From Saccharopolyspora hordei (GTDB lineage: Bacteria > Actinomycetota > Actinomycetes > Mycobacteriales > Pseudonocardiaceae): a stretch of DNA of 64,000 bases. The position numbers and the translations under genes are program-made. Each line of letters begins with the position of its first letter. Position 1 is the stretch's first letter. The DNA lies in NCBI RefSeq assembly GCF_013410345.1, contig NZ_JACCFJ010000001.1, positions 4,816,501-4,880,500 on the forward strand. Direction: 5' to 3'. Shown here piece by piece: positions 55,623 through 64,000 of the stretch. The notes below the pieces were generated by a model. It did not search any database. It was not told where the DNA came from and saw only the letters and a list, made by a program, of their open reading frames with translations.

Positions 55623-56372
55623 TCAGCCGGCCTTCGACTCCGGCAGCCGGTCGCTGGACCCGCTGGGCTTCCAGCCCGCGATGTGCTTGCCCTGCGCGGC
55701 CATGTCGTCCTTGACCTTGGCCGCGTAGACGTCGACGTACTCCTGGCCGGACAGCTCCATCAGGGCGTACATGATCTCGTCGGTGATCGACCGCTCGACG
55801 AACCGGTCGCCGGCCATCCCCTCGTAGCGGGAGAAGTCCAGCGGCGGCCCGACCTTGACCACGACCTTGTGCGGGTACCACATCTTCGAGCCGATCGGGT
55901 TGACCCGGTCGGTGCCGAACATCGCGATCGGGATCACCGGGGCACCGGACTCCAGCGCCATCCGCGCCACCCCGGTCTTGCCCTTGTACAGCCGGCCGTC
56001 CGGCGAACGGGTGCCCTCCGGGTAGACGCCGAGCAGCTTGCCCTCGCGGAGCAGCCGGACGCCGGTGTCCAGCGCGGCCTGCGCGGCGGCGCCGCTGGAG
56101 CGGTCGATCGGCACCTGGCCGACGCCGGAGAAGAAGTACTTCTTGAGCTTGCCCTTGAAACCCTTGCCGGTGAAGTACTCGCGCTTGGCCAGGAAGGTGA
56201 CCCGGCGCGGCATCATCAGCGGCATGAAGAACGAGTCAGCGACCGCGAGGTGGTTGCTGACCAGGATCGCACCACCCCTGCTCGGCACGTGCTCGGCGCC
56301 GTGGATCTCCGGACGGAAGAACAGCTTCAACCAGGGCCCGAGCAGAACGTGCTTCATCACCCAGTACAACAC
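55623..56372 (-). CDS. plsC: 1-acylglycerol-3-phosphate acyltransferase
   Basis: A 249-residue membrane-bound acyltransferase of the PlsC class. The H-X4-D motif is ILVSNHLAVADSFFMPL, block II is FSGVGQVPIDRSS, block III is GVYPEGTRSPDGRLYKGKTG and block IV is PVIPIAMFGTD. It makes phosphatidic acid. The start is a GTG at 56372. It shares the aroG-Rv2179c-Rv2182c neighbourhood with M. tuberculosis and is divergent from the hydrolase gene. Confidence 0.93.
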   Translation of the reverse strand: MLYWVMKHVLLGPWLKLFFRPEIHGAEHVPSRGGAILVSNHLAVADSFFMPLMMPRRVTFLAKREYFTGKGFKGKLKKYFFSGVGQVPIDRSSGAAAQAALDTGVRLLREGKLLGVYPEGTRSPDGRLYKGKTGVARMALESGAPVIPIAMFGTDRVNPIGSKMWYPHKVVVKVGPPLDFSRYEGMAGDRFVERSITDEIMYALMELSGQEYVDVYAAKVKDDMAAQGKHIAGWKPSGSSDRLPESKAG

Positions 56373-56554
56373 CGCGCCGCCGCCTCCCTGCCCAGCAAGA
56401 TTCCGCTGCTCAGCCTACGGAGCACGCGCGACCAGCACAATGCGATCGCGACGATGGTGATCTACCCGATTCCCGGATCCGCGAGGCGGCCCCGTTCGTC
56501 GGCATCCCGTGCGACGATGACCCTACCGGCACACCGATGCTCAGGGAGGCTGTG

Positions 56555-57322
56555 GTGCCCGTGCCCTCCGGCGCCGAACCGTTCGCGCACGACGGATCGG
56601 AGGACGTCGGCGTCCTGCTCTGCCACGGTTTCACCAGCACACCGCAGAGCATGCGGGCCTGGGGCGAGCACCTGGCCGCGGAGGGCGTGACGGTGCGCTG
56701 CCCGCTGCTGCCCGGGCACGGCACCCGCTGGCCGGACCTGAACCGCACCACCTGGCAGGACTGGTACCGGGCCGTCGAGGACGAGCTCGCGGACCTGCGC
56801 GGGCGGTGCACGTCGGTGTTCGTGTTCGGCCAGTCCATGGGCGGTACGCTCGCGCTGCGGCTGGCCCAGGAGCACCCGGACGTGGCGGGCCTCGTGCTGG
56901 TCAACCCGTCGGTGCTGACGCAGCGGAAGGCCGCGCGGCTGGTGCCGCTGCTGAGCCGCGTGTGGCCGTCGGTCGGCGGCATCACCGGCGACATCGCCAA
57001 GCCCGACGGGTTCGAGCTGGCCTACCACCGGCTGCCGCTGCGGGCGATGGCCAGCCTGCAGCAGCTGTGGGACGTCGTCCGCGCCGACCTGCGGCGCGTC
57101 CGGCAGCCGGTGCTGCTGTTCCGCTCCGCGGTCGACCACGTCGTCGAACCGGCGAACGCCGCGACCGTGCTGGACGGGGTGAGCAGCGAGGACGTCACCG
57201 AGGTGGTGCTGGCGGACAGCTTCCACGTCGCGACGTTGGACCACGACGCACCGCAGGTGTTCAGCGGTAGCGTCGAGTTCCTGCAACGGATCCACCGCTA
57301 CCGGGCCGAGGAAGCCGTATGA
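56555..57322 (+). CDS. Alpha/beta hydrolase (carboxylesterase/monoacylglycerol lipase-like)
   Basis: A 255-residue serine hydrolase. The oxyanion strand is VLLCHGFTSTPQSMR, the nucleophile elbow is VFVFGQSMGGTLALRLA (GQSMG), and the acid and His lie in VLLFRSAVDHVVEPANA and LADSFHVATLDHD. The profile fits carboxylesterases (Est30-like). GTG 56555 was chosen because AGGGAGG precedes it by 5 bases; ATG 56537 is an alternative. Its stop overlaps the next gene's ATG (ATGA), so the two are coupled. Confidence 0.9.
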   Translation: MPVPSGAEPFAHDGSEDVGVLLCHGFTSTPQSMRAWGEHLAAEGVTVRCPLLPGHGTRWPDLNRTTWQDWYRAVEDELADLRGRCTSVFVFGQSMGGTLALRLAQEHPDVAGLVLVNPSVLTQRKAARLVPLLSRVWPSVGGITGDIAKPDGFELAYHRLPLRAMASLQQLWDVVRADLRRVRQPVLLFRSAVDHVVEPANAATVLDGVSSEDVTEVVLADSFHVATLDHDAPQVFSGSVEFLQRIHRYRAEEAV

Positions 57323-57783
57323 GCACGCGCCGCGACAACCCCGACGGGCCGGAGGACATCGACGCCGCCTTCGCCGAGATCGTCGCCGACCTGGAACGGG
57401 ACGCGACCTTCGCGCGGTGGCCCGAGGACGCCGACCCGGGCGACGAGGACGACCGGACGGAGACGCCGCCTGCGGTCGAGCCGACAGCGGTCGCGCCGGT
57501 CGAGAGCGGGCCGCGGGACTGGACGCCGTCGGCCGACGAGGACGACGAGCACTACGTCCCGCCGGAGCCCCCGCCGCTGCCGACCCCGCGCGCGGGCACC
57601 CTGGTGGGCATCGTGGTCGTGGTGGTCGGCGTGCTGGTCACGCTCGGGTCCGGCCTGGCCGGGCTGTCGGGCGCGGTCGCGCTGCCGCTGGGCCTGGTGC
57701 TGATCAGCGGCGGCATCGGCTGGCTCCTGCTGCGCCTGCGCCAGCCCCCGCGCGGGTCCGACGACGACGGCGCCCAGGTCTAG
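57319..57783 (+). CDS. Acidic two-helix membrane protein
   Basis: A 154-residue protein. The cytoplasmic N-terminal two thirds are very acidic (EDIDAAFAEIVADLERD, DEDDEHYVPPEPPPLP), and two membrane helices (about 93-112, 117-139) are followed by a short basic/acidic tail. No domain was recognised; similar short membrane proteins follow hydrolase genes in actinobacteria. It starts with an ATG overlapping the hydrolase stop and its stop interlocks with the stop of the convergent ROK kinase over CTAG. Confidence 0.78.
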   Translation: MSTRRDNPDGPEDIDAAFAEIVADLERDATFARWPEDADPGDEDDRTETPPAVEPTAVAPVESGPRDWTPSADEDDEHYVPPEPPPLPTPRAGTLVGIVVVVVGVLVTLGSGLAGLSGAVALPLGLVLISGGIGWLLLRLRQPPRGSDDDGAQV

Positions 57784-58733
57784 CCGCCGAACGGGGCCTT
57801 GGGCGCCTGCAGGACGTGCTCGCGGGCCAGGGCGGCCGCACCGATCATGGCCGCCGGGTCGCCGTACCGGGCGACGACGACGTCCGCCAGCGGGCGGTGC
57901 CCCGCGCCGGTGACCGTCCGCGCGTAGTGCTCGCGCGCCGCGTCCAGGTACAGGTGCGCCGAGCTCGACACCCCGCCCGCGATCACCACGACCTCCGGGT
58001 CGTAGACGTCGGCGACCAGCGCCAGCCCTTCGCCGAGCCAGCGCGCCAGGTCGGCCATCGCGCGCCGCGCGAGCGGGTCGCCGGCCTCCGCCGCCTCGGC
58101 GACGTCCACACCGGTCGGTTCGGCCAGCTCCCGCAGCACGCTGGGCTCGTCCCCGGCGCGCAGCAGCTCCGCGGCGGTGGCGGCCAGCGCCGTCCCGCTG
58201 CAGTAGCGCTCCAGGCAGCCGCGCTTGCCGCACGAGCACTGCCTGCCGTCCGGGACGACCCGCAGGTGCCCGAGCTCCGGCGCCACGCCGCGGGCGCCGC
58301 GGAAGACCTCCCCGTCGATCACCAGGGCGGCCCCGATGCCCGTGCCGATGGCCACCAACGCCGCCACCCGGGCGCCGATCGCGGCGCCGAACCGGTGCTC
58401 GGCGATGGCCGCCGCGTTGGCGTCGTGCTCCAGCACGACCGGCAGCCCCAGCTGCGCGGAGAGCTCGTCGGCGACCGCGACGTGCCGCCACGCCAGGTGG
58501 GGCGCGAACCGCACCATGCGGCGGTCTTCGCTGACGAAGCCCGCCACGGCGAGCCCGACCGCGGCCACCGGGTACCGGTCGGACAGCACCCGCACCGTGC
58601 TGGCGATCGCGTCGTTGAGCTCCGGGCCGCCGGACGGGGTCGGCACCCGGTGGGTCTCCAGGACTTCGCCGTGCTGGTCCACGACGGCGGCGCGCACGCT
58701 GGTCCCGCCGACGTCCACTCCGATCGTCAGCAC
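57780..58733 (-). CDS. ROK-family sugar kinase (glucokinase-like)
   Basis: A 317-residue kinase. The N-terminal ATP loop is LTIGVDVGGTSVRAAVVDQH, the ROK signature region is VVLEHDANAAAIAEHRFGAA and GTGIGAALVIDGEVFRGARG, and the zinc motif is CSCGKRGCLERYCSG. It likely phosphorylates glucose or an N-acetyl sugar. It starts at GTG 58733, overlapping the end of the zinc-ribbon gene, so it is translationally coupled to the ArsA operon. Confidence 0.92.
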   Translation of the reverse strand: MLTIGVDVGGTSVRAAVVDQHGEVLETHRVPTPSGGPELNDAIASTVRVLSDRYPVAAVGLAVAGFVSEDRRMVRFAPHLAWRHVAVADELSAQLGLPVVLEHDANAAAIAEHRFGAAIGARVAALVAIGTGIGAALVIDGEVFRGARGVAPELGHLRVVPDGRQCSCGKRGCLERYCSGTALAATAAELLRAGDEPSVLRELAEPTGVDVAEAAEAGDPLARRAMADLARWLGEGLALVADVYDPEVVVIAGGVSSSAHLYLDAAREHYARTVTGAGHRPLADVVVARYGDPAAMIGAAALAREHVLQAPKAPFGG

Positions 58734-59089
58734 TGCGCTTCGGCCCCGTCCAGCACCGTGCCGCCCACCCGCCGCACGTGGATCCGCTGCACCTTGGTGG
58801 GCTCCTCCGGTGCGCGCTCCGGCTGCGCCGGCTCCGGCTCGGGATCGGCCACCGCCTGCCGCAGCAGCTGCACGATCCCGAGCAGCTGGTCGTTGAGCTC
58901 GGGGCGGCGCCCGCGCACCAGCGCCACCGCCGCGCACAGCGGGCACCAGCCGCAGCCGCGCTCCTCGGCCTCGGCGCGCGTGCCGCACCCGCGCAGGTAC
59001 TCCTCGGCCCTGCCCGCCAGCGCGTCGAGCAGCAGCCGCAGCTCCTCGACCAGTTGCTCGTGCTTGCCCGTTCCGTCCACCGCTCTCAC
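58727..59089 (-). CDS. Small zinc-ribbon-like protein, function unknown
   Basis: A 120-residue protein. An N-terminal helical segment (HEQLVEELRLLLDALAGRAE) is followed by a CGTRAEAEERGCGWCPLCAA cluster (C-x10-C-x2-C-x2-C), which may bind zinc or an Fe-S centre. A Pro/Glu-rich tail and RVGGTVLDGAEAQC close it. It starts with GTG overlapping the ArsA stop (GTGA) and its stop overlaps the ROK start, so it is co-translated between them. Family not recognised. Confidence 0.8.
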   Translation of the reverse strand: MRAVDGTGKHEQLVEELRLLLDALAGRAEEYLRGCGTRAEAEERGCGWCPLCAAVALVRGRRPELNDQLLGIVQLLRQAVADPEPEPAQPERAPEEPTKVQRIHVRRVGGTVLDGAEAQC

Positions 59090-60297
59090 CGCATCCACTG
59101 TTCCGGATCGGGCCGGAAGCGCACGGTCAGCCCGTCGTCTCCGGCGATCGCCGAGGTCACGACGCACCGCCGCAGCACGGCGGGCAGCGCGACCAGGCGG
59201 CGACGACCGTCCACTGTGATCGCCAGCTCGTCCCCCACGCGCGCCAGGTCCAGCTCGGCTCCGGGGTGCAGGGGCAGCCCGATCTGCAGCTCGTACTCGG
59301 CGTCCAGCGACCGCCCGCCGCCGACGACCCGCATGACCGGCGCGCTCGACGGGTCCTCCAGCGGGTCCGCCTGCCCGTAGAGCTCGGCGCCGAGCGCCTG
59401 GAGCGCCTCCGCGCCCACCGGTTCGGCGGCGCGGTGCTCCACGACGCGCACCGGCAGGTCGGTCGCGGCGCGCAGGGAGTCGAGGACGGCTTCCTGCTCG
59501 CGGCGCCGGGTGCGCAGCCACTGCGCCGCCGCGCCCCGCGCCGACCCCGGGTCCGGCACCACGCGGTTGGCCACCAGTCCGTCCACCCGGACCTGCTGCA
59601 GCGCCAGCGCGGTCAGGGTCCGGCGGGTCTCCGCGGCGACCACCGATTCCGGGGTCAGCACCAGCCGCACGCTGGTGCCCGGGCCGGTGAGCAGGTCCTT
59701 GAGCGCGGCCAGCCGTTCCGCCAGCCGCCCCAGGCCGTCGGCCACCGCGTCCCAGCGCTGCACCTGGTCGCTGCCCGCGATGCCGGCGAGCAGTCCCCGC
59801 ACCGCCCTGCGGTGCGCCGGGAACAACCGTTCCAGGTAGCCGGCCAGCGATTCCGGCAGGGCGAGCAGCCGCAGGGTCTCCGCGGTCGGCCCGCAGTCGA
59901 CGAGCACGGTGTCCCACAGCCCGCTGGCGGCCAGCCGGTGCACCTCGGTGAGCGCGAGCAGGTCCTCCACCCCGGGCAGCACGGTCAGCTCCTCGGCGTC
60001 GACCTCGTCCACCCCGGCGCCCTGGAGCACCGTCCGCAGGTGCTCGCGCAGCACGTCCCAGGTGCCGTCGACGAGCGCGCGGGTCTGCACCTCGGCGGCG
60101 TGCAGCACCGCCTGGTCCAGCCGCACCTCCGCGGGCTCGGCGCCGAGCTCGACACCGAGCGCGTCGCCCAGCGAGTGCGCGGGGTCGGTGGAGACCACGA
60201 GCACCTTGCCGCCCGCTCGGGCCACGTGGGTGGCCGTGGCCGCGGCGAGGGTGGTCTTGCCCACTCCGCCCTTCCCGGTGAACAGCAGGGTCCGCAA
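59086..60297 (-). CDS. ArsA-like P-loop ATPase
   Basis: A 403-residue ATPase of the ArsA/Get3 group (Rv2184c-like). The deviant Walker A is FTGKGGVGKTTLAAATATHV and the second motif is VLVVSTDPAHSLGDALGVEL. The Walker B region is WDTVLVDCGPTAETLRLLAL. No cysteine pair for arsenite was evident in the metal-binding helices, so arsenic transport is unlikely; it may act as an envelope-linked ATPase. The start is a TTG 4 bp downstream of the SRPBCC gene. It is followed by the coupled zinc-ribbon and ROK genes. Confidence 0.9.
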   Translation of the reverse strand: MRTLLFTGKGGVGKTTLAAATATHVARAGGKVLVVSTDPAHSLGDALGVELGAEPAEVRLDQAVLHAAEVQTRALVDGTWDVLREHLRTVLQGAGVDEVDAEELTVLPGVEDLLALTEVHRLAASGLWDTVLVDCGPTAETLRLLALPESLAGYLERLFPAHRRAVRGLLAGIAGSDQVQRWDAVADGLGRLAERLAALKDLLTGPGTSVRLVLTPESVVAAETRRTLTALALQQVRVDGLVANRVVPDPGSARGAAAQWLRTRRREQEAVLDSLRAATDLPVRVVEHRAAEPVGAEALQALGAELYGQADPLEDPSSAPVMRVVGGGRSLDAEYELQIGLPLHPGAELDLARVGDELAITVDGRRRLVALPAVLRRCVVTSAIAGDDGLTVRFRPDPEQWMR

Positions 60298-60301
60298 CGG
60301 C

Positions 60302-60745
60302 TCACTCGGCCCGTTCGACGCGGCGCTTGAGCTCCTTCAGCGCCGTGTCCATGATCATCTTCTCCGCCTTGCGCTTGAACATCCCGATCATCGGGATGGC
60401 CAGGTCCACCGCGAGGCTGTAGGTGACCTCGGTGCGGTCGTCGGACAGCGGGTTGAGCCGGTAGCTGCCGCGCTGCGCCTTCTGCACCTGCCCCTCGGTG
60501 AGCTCCCAGCTGACCGACAGCCCGTCGGCCGCCCAGTCGTAGGCGTTGACGTAGGTGTCCTTGACCACCCCCGCGTCCAGCACGAAGCGCACCTGAGCGG
60601 CCTTGCCGTCCGGGGTGCGGGAGAGCACCTCGGTCTCCTTCACCGCTTCCGCCCACTCCGGGTAGGCGGCGAAATCCCCGATGACGTCCATGATCCGCGC
60701 GGCGGGGGCCTCGATCACGATGGACTGGGTGGACTGATCGACCAT
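60302..60745 (-). CDS. SRPBCC-family (START-like) protein
   Basis: A 147-residue lipid- or polyketide-binding fold protein. VDQSTQSIVIEAPAARIMDV, IGDFAAYPEWAEAVKETEVL and YSLAVDLAIPMIGMFKRKAE match the coenzyme Q-binding/START-like group and Rv2185c. The substrate is probably a hydrophobic molecule. It lies 4 bp upstream of the ArsA-like gene and leads the four-gene run. Confidence 0.9.
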   Translation of the reverse strand: MVDQSTQSIVIEAPAARIMDVIGDFAAYPEWAEAVKETEVLSRTPDGKAAQVRFVLDAGVVKDTYVNAYDWAADGLSVSWELTEGQVQKAQRGSYRLNPLSDDRTEVTYSLAVDLAIPMIGMFKRKAEKMIMDTALKELKRRVERAE

Positions 60746-60809
60746 GCGCCGCAGGTTACCGGTTGCCGGTGCGCCCAGCGCCGCCGAGGACCTCGGTGTT
60801 CGACCTCCG

Positions 60810-61598
60810 TCACCACTGGATGACGTACGGGCGTCCGGTCCGCTTGAAATGCCCGACGTTGACGCACTCGGTCCGGCCCAGGCGCACCCGCGGCGCCAGC
60901 GGTTGGTGCACGTGGCCGAACAGCGACCAGCGCGGCCGGTCGGCGGCGATCCGCTCGACCAGCGCGGCCGACCCCAGCTCCGGCCGGCGGGCCACCACGT
61001 CGTAGGTCAGCTCCGGCACCGCGGGCGGCAGGTGGGTGCACAGCACGTCCACCCGGGGCAACGCCGCCACGGCCGCGTCGTAGTCCTCGGCCTGCCGCAG
61101 GTAGGGCACCCAGGCCGCGTGCTTGCGCAGCACCGCGCCGGGCGGGAGCACCGTGCCGCCGACGAACCCGAAGGTCAGCCCGCCGATCTCCACGCTGTCG
61201 CCGTCCAGCACGTGCACCCCGGTGCCGGCGAACTCCGGCCACAGGTGCGGCGCGTCGACGTTGCCGGGGGTGGCGTAGGTGGGGGCGGTCATCGCGCCGA
61301 ACAGCTCGGCGTACTGCTCGCGCACCGCCTCCTCGACCACCCGGGCGGGGTCGGTCAGGCTCCCCCACAGGGACCGCACGTAGGCGCCGAACTCCGCGCT
61401 GTGCGCGCCGCGGCGCAGCTCGGCGAACCGGGCCACCTTCTCGGCGCCGAACACGCGCCCGAGGATCCCCTTGCCGTGGTCGTGGTAGTCGACGAAGTCG
61501 ATCAGGTCACCGAGGACCACGAGCGCGTCGGCCCCGTCCCCCGCACGCTTGAGCGCTTCGACGTTGCCGTGCACATCCGAAACGACGTGGACCCGCAT
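60810..61598 (-). CDS. Metallophosphoesterase
   Basis: A 262-residue calcineurin-like phosphoesterase. Motif I is VHVVSDVHGN, motif II VVLGDLIDF, motif III TPGNVDAPH (GN-D/H), and the C-terminal His motifs are CTHLPP and FGHVHQPL. The likely activity is phosphodiester or phosphoprotein hydrolysis; the substrate is unclear. ATG 61598 was chosen because GGGAG lies 6 bases upstream and motif I sits at residue 3-12. It is divergent from fadD15 across a 219-bp gap. Confidence 0.92.
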   Translation of the reverse strand: MRVHVVSDVHGNVEALKRAGDGADALVVLGDLIDFVDYHDHGKGILGRVFGAEKVARFAELRRGAHSAEFGAYVRSLWGSLTDPARVVEEAVREQYAELFGAMTAPTYATPGNVDAPHLWPEFAGTGVHVLDGDSVEIGGLTFGFVGGTVLPPGAVLRKHAAWVPYLRQAEDYDAAVAALPRVDVLCTHLPPAVPELTYDVVARRPELGSAALVERIAADRPRWSLFGHVHQPLAPRVRLGRTECVNVGHFKRTGRPYVIQW

Positions 61599-61817
61599 CC
61601 GACTCCCATCACCCGCGACTGCTCCCCTCGAACGTAATCCGTCCCGGGGGCGTCGCCCACCGCCCGTGGGGCGGGAGGGGACCGGAGTCACCGGGTCGAT
61701 CACGTCGGGATCTAGGCTGGGTCTCGCTGAAGGGGCAGGACCGGAGGGGACTACCGCTCAGTAACCATCGGCGTTAGGTTGTGGCCCACTGACTGGCGTG
61801 TTTTCGGAGGTTTCGAC

Positions 61818-63626
61818 GTGCGAGAGTTCAGCGCACCTGCCACCACGGCGGTGGCCGATGACGAGAACCTCACCGACATGGTGTGGGCCAACGCGGAGCG
61901 CTTCGGGAGCACGGTGAGCTTCCGGCGCCGGGTGGACGGCACCTGGGTCGACGTCACGGCCGCCGACTTCGCCGCGCAGGTGCTGGCGGTGGCGAAGGGC
62001 CTGGTGGCCAGCGGCCTCCAGCCGGGAGACCGGGTCGGGCTGATGTCCCGGACCCGCTACGAGTGGAGCTTGCTGGACTTCGCGATCTGGACCGCGGGCT
62101 GCGTCACGGTGCCGATCTACGAGACCTCCTCGGCCGACCAGGCCGAGTGGATCCTCACCGACTCCGGTGCGAAGGCGGTCTTCGTGGAGACCGAGGCCCA
62201 CCGCGCCGAGGTGGACAAGGTCGTGGACAAGCTGCCCGAGGTCTCCCACGTGTGGCAGATCGAGGGACCGAGCAGCGGCGGCGCGGCCACCGCGGTCGAC
62301 GAGCTGACCGCCCTGGGCGCCGACGTCGACGAGCGCGAGGTGCACCAGCGGCGCCGCGCGGTGAACGCCGACGACGTGGCCACCCTGATCTACACCTCGG
62401 GCACCACCGGCCGCCCCAAGGGCTGCGTGCTGACCCACCGCAACGTGCTCGCCGAGGTGCGGGCCGACATCGAGGCCTTCCCGCAGCTGACCAAGCCGGG
62501 CAACTCGATGCTCATGTTCCTGCCGATGGCGCACGTGCTGGCCCGCGCGATCACCGTGATGTGCGTCTACGGCCGCGTGACCCTCGGGCACACCAGCGAC
62601 GTCAAGGAGCTGGTCGCCGACCTCGGCTCGTTCCGGCCGACGTTCGTGCTCGCGGTGCCGCGGGTGTTCGAGAAGGTCTACAACACCGCCAAGCAGAAGG
62701 CGCACAGCAGCGGCAAGGGCAAGATCTTCGACACCGCCGAGGAGACCGCCGTCGCCTACAGCCGCGCCCTGGACTCCGGTGGCGCCGGGCTGGCGCTGAA
62801 GCTCAAGCACCTGGTGTTCGACAAGCTCGTCTACGGCAAGCTGCGGGCCGCGCTCGGCGGCCGGTGCATCGCCGCGGTCTCCGGTGGCGCGCCGCTGGGC
62901 GAGCGGCTGGCGCACTTCTTCCGCGGCGTCGGCGTGCCGGTGCTGGAGGGCTACGGGCTCACCGAGACCACCGCCGCGGCGGCGGTGAACGTGGAGAGCG
63001 CGTTCAAGGTCGGCACCGTCGGCCGGCCGATCTCCGGCACCACGATCCGCATCGCCGAGGACGGCGAGGTGCTGATCAAGGGTGACGTGGTGTTCCGCGA
63101 GTACTGGAACAACCCGCAGGCCACCAAGGAGGCCCTGGAGGACGGCTGGTTCCACACCGGCGACCTGGGCTCGCTCGACGAGGACGGCTTCCTGCGGATC
63201 ACCGGCCGCAAGAAGGAGATCATCGTCACCGCCGGCGGCAAGAACGTCGCCCCGGCCGTGCTGGAGGACGCGCTGCGGTCGCACCCGCTGATCAGCCAGT
63301 GCATGGTGGTCGGCGACAAGAAGCCGTTCATCGGTGCCCTGATCACGCTGGACCAGGAGTTCCTGCCGTCCTGGCTGGCCAACCACAACCGCCCGGAGGA
63401 CACCCCGGTCGCCGACCTGGTGGACGACCCGGACCTGCGCGCGGAGGTGCAGAAGGCGGTGGACGAGGCCAACAAGGCGGTGTCCCGGGCCGAGCAGATC
63501 AAGCAGTTCCGCATCCTCCCGGTGGACTTCACCGAGGCCAGCGGCGAGATGACGCCGAGCATGAAGCTCAAGCGCAACAAGGTCGCCGAGAACCACGCCG
63601 CGGCCATCGAGTCCATCTACTCCTGA
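61818..63626 (+). CDS. fadD15: Long-chain fatty acid-CoA ligase (FadD15-like)
   Basis: ATP-dependent acyl-CoA synthetase (602 aa). The AMP-binding signature is [20 protein letters not shown], the second is [15 protein letters not shown], and the hinge/C-terminal lysine motifs are [37 protein letters not shown]. It belongs to the long-chain (FadD15, Rv2187) branch, encoded in the same order after the Rv2184c/85c genes. GTG 61818 follows CGGAGG; a longer GTG start at 61779 is less likely. A strong hairpin follows. Confidence 0.95.
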   Translation: MREFSAPATTAVADDENLTDMVWANAERFGSTVSFRRRVDGTWVDVTAADFAAQVLAVAKGLVASGLQPGDRVGLMSRTRYEWSLLDFAIWTAGCVTVPIYETSSADQAEWILTDSGAKAVFVETEAHRAEVDKVVDKLPEVSHVWQIEGPSSGGAATAVDELTALGADVDEREVHQRRRAVNADDVATLIYTSGTTGRPKGCVLTHRNVLAEVRADIEAFPQLTKPGNSMLMFLPMAHVLARAITVMCVYGRVTLGHTSDVKELVADLGSFRPTFVLAVPRVFEKVYNTAKQKAHSSGKGKIFDTAEETAVAYSRALDSGGAGLALKLKHLVFDKLVYGKLRAALGGRCIAAVSGGAPLGERLAHFFRGVGVPVLEGYGLTETTAAAAVNVESAFKVGTVGRPISGTTIRIAEDGEVLIKGDVVFREYWNNPQATKEALEDGWFHTGDLGSLDEDGFLRITGRKKEIIVTAGGKNVAPAVLEDALRSHPLISQCMVVGDKKPFIGALITLDQEFLPSWLANHNRPEDTPVADLVDDPDLRAEVQKAVDEANKAVSRAEQIKQFRILPVDFTEASGEMTPSMKLKRNKVAENHAAAIESIYS

Positions 63627-63653
63627 GCCGCTCCCGGCTCGACCGCCCACCGG

Positions 63654-63706
63654 CTCGGGGCGGGGTGGTGCCAGCTCCCCAGGACCTGCCACCACCCCGC
63701 CCCGAG
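63654..63706. terminator. Long hairpin terminator between fadD15 and the convergent gene
   Basis: CTCGGGGCGGGGTGGTG (63654-63670) pairs perfectly over 17 bp with CACCACCCCGCCCCGAG (63690-63706) around a 19-base loop. It starts 27 bases after the fadD15 stop and lies 36 bases before the other gene's stop. Confidence 0.82.
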
Positions 63707-63742
63707 TCGCACCGGCCCCGGCGGTGGTGGGCCTGGCCGGCG

Positions 63743-64000
63743 TCAGCCGAAGGTCGTGGCGAGGTCGGTGGCCCAGCCCCGGGTGAGTTCGGCCGTGGTG
63801 AGGCCGGTCTCCTCGCGGAGGGCTGCTTCGGTCTGGTCGGGTGCGCCGGTGGCCGCGACGCGGTGGTAGAGGCGCACCAGGCGCTCCTCCCCGAACCGCT
63901 GCGCCAGGTGCCGGACGAACGACCACGACAGCTGGTAGGCCAGGCGCAGCTGGCGGTCCGCCTGGTGGAAGTCCTCGTCACGCGGCAGTCCCCGGGGCGG
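63743..64000 (-). CDS. C-terminal part of a probable metallopeptidase-like protein (cut by window edge)
   Basis: Only the final 85 residues are in the window. They read DEDFHQADRQLRLAYQLSWS, FVRHLAQRFGEERLVRLYHR and a tail ELTRGWATDLATTFG. The alternating helices with a YQLSWSFVRHLAQRFG stretch resemble the C-terminus of zinc peptidases (DUF1570 or M1/MA-like), but no active site is visible here, so this is a loose call. It is convergent with fadD15. Confidence 0.6.
   Translation of the reverse strand, partial: PPRGLPRDEDFHQADRQLRLAYQLSWSFVRHLAQRFGEERLVRLYHRVAATGAPDQTEAALREETGLTTAELTRGWATDLATTFG

Noticed and set aside
61758-63926. A 722-codon minus-strand frame across fadD15
   Set aside because: It mirrors fadD15 in composition, has no motif, and overlaps a clear AMP-binding enzyme.

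Overview
This window is about 72% GC, strongly G/C-biased at third codon positions, and reads as a chromosomal segment of an actinobacterium, most likely family Pseudonocardiaceae (Saccharopolyspora-like). Supporting points are two stretches whose gene content and order match the Mycobacterium tuberculosis chromosome, a mycothiol-dependent enzyme family, a class II DAHP synthase, actinobacterial LexA boxes (TCGAAC-N4-GTTCGA type), DUF3046 and DUF349 proteins, and many GTG/TTG starts. No rRNA, tRNA, CRISPR, insertion sequence or prophage was seen.

Region 1 (1-11.4 kb) is the block nrdR (partial) / LysM membrane protein / lexA / beta-propeller / hflX / dapF / miaA / Rv2728c-like / DUF349 / phosphatase / Rv2732c-like / miaB, parallel to Rv2718c-Rv2733c. 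The DUF349 gene carries a frameshift. Region 2 (11.6-14.9 kb) is a complete gluABCD-type polar amino-acid ABC importer. Region 3 (15-24.5 kb) is accessory: a TetR-controlled flavin monooxygenase with a DHA2 efflux pump, a reduced solute-binding lipoprotein, the Entner-Doudoroff pair edd-eda, a secreted polysaccharide deacetylase and a HAD hydrolase. Region 4 (24.8-27.9 kb) is recX-recA, a DUF4383 membrane protein and DUF3046, again in mycobacterial order.

Region 5 (27.9-38.7 kb) holds a membrane-anchored Hsp70-like ATPase, the long helicase Lhr, a tandem pair of small membrane proteins, two GNAT acetyltransferases, a two-gene HEPN / mycothiol-enzyme operon behind two abutting LexA boxes, and a secreted SGNH hydrolase. 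Region 6 (38.7-64 kb) parallels Rv2171-Rv2187: lppM, metF (frameshifted), polyprenyl synthase plus carotenoid-type desaturase, Rv2175c-like regulator, pknL with four PASTA repeats, mptA-type mannosyltransferase, aroG, a pyrophosphate-type phosphofructokinase, exoribonuclease, plsC, a hydrolase, a ROK kinase / zinc-ribbon / ArsA-like ATPase / SRPBCC series with overlapping genes, a metallophosphoesterase and fadD15.

Themes running through the window are the SOS response (LexA, RecA, RecX and at least five credible LexA boxes, including the tandem pair in front of the HEPN operon), tRNA modification and translation quality (miaA, miaB, hflX), cell-envelope and polyprenyl metabolism (pknL, mptA, plsC, idsA2) and central carbon metabolism (edd, eda, pfk, ROK kinase). 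Two single-base insertions in G runs (DUF349 and metF) suggest either real decay or residual sequencing error.
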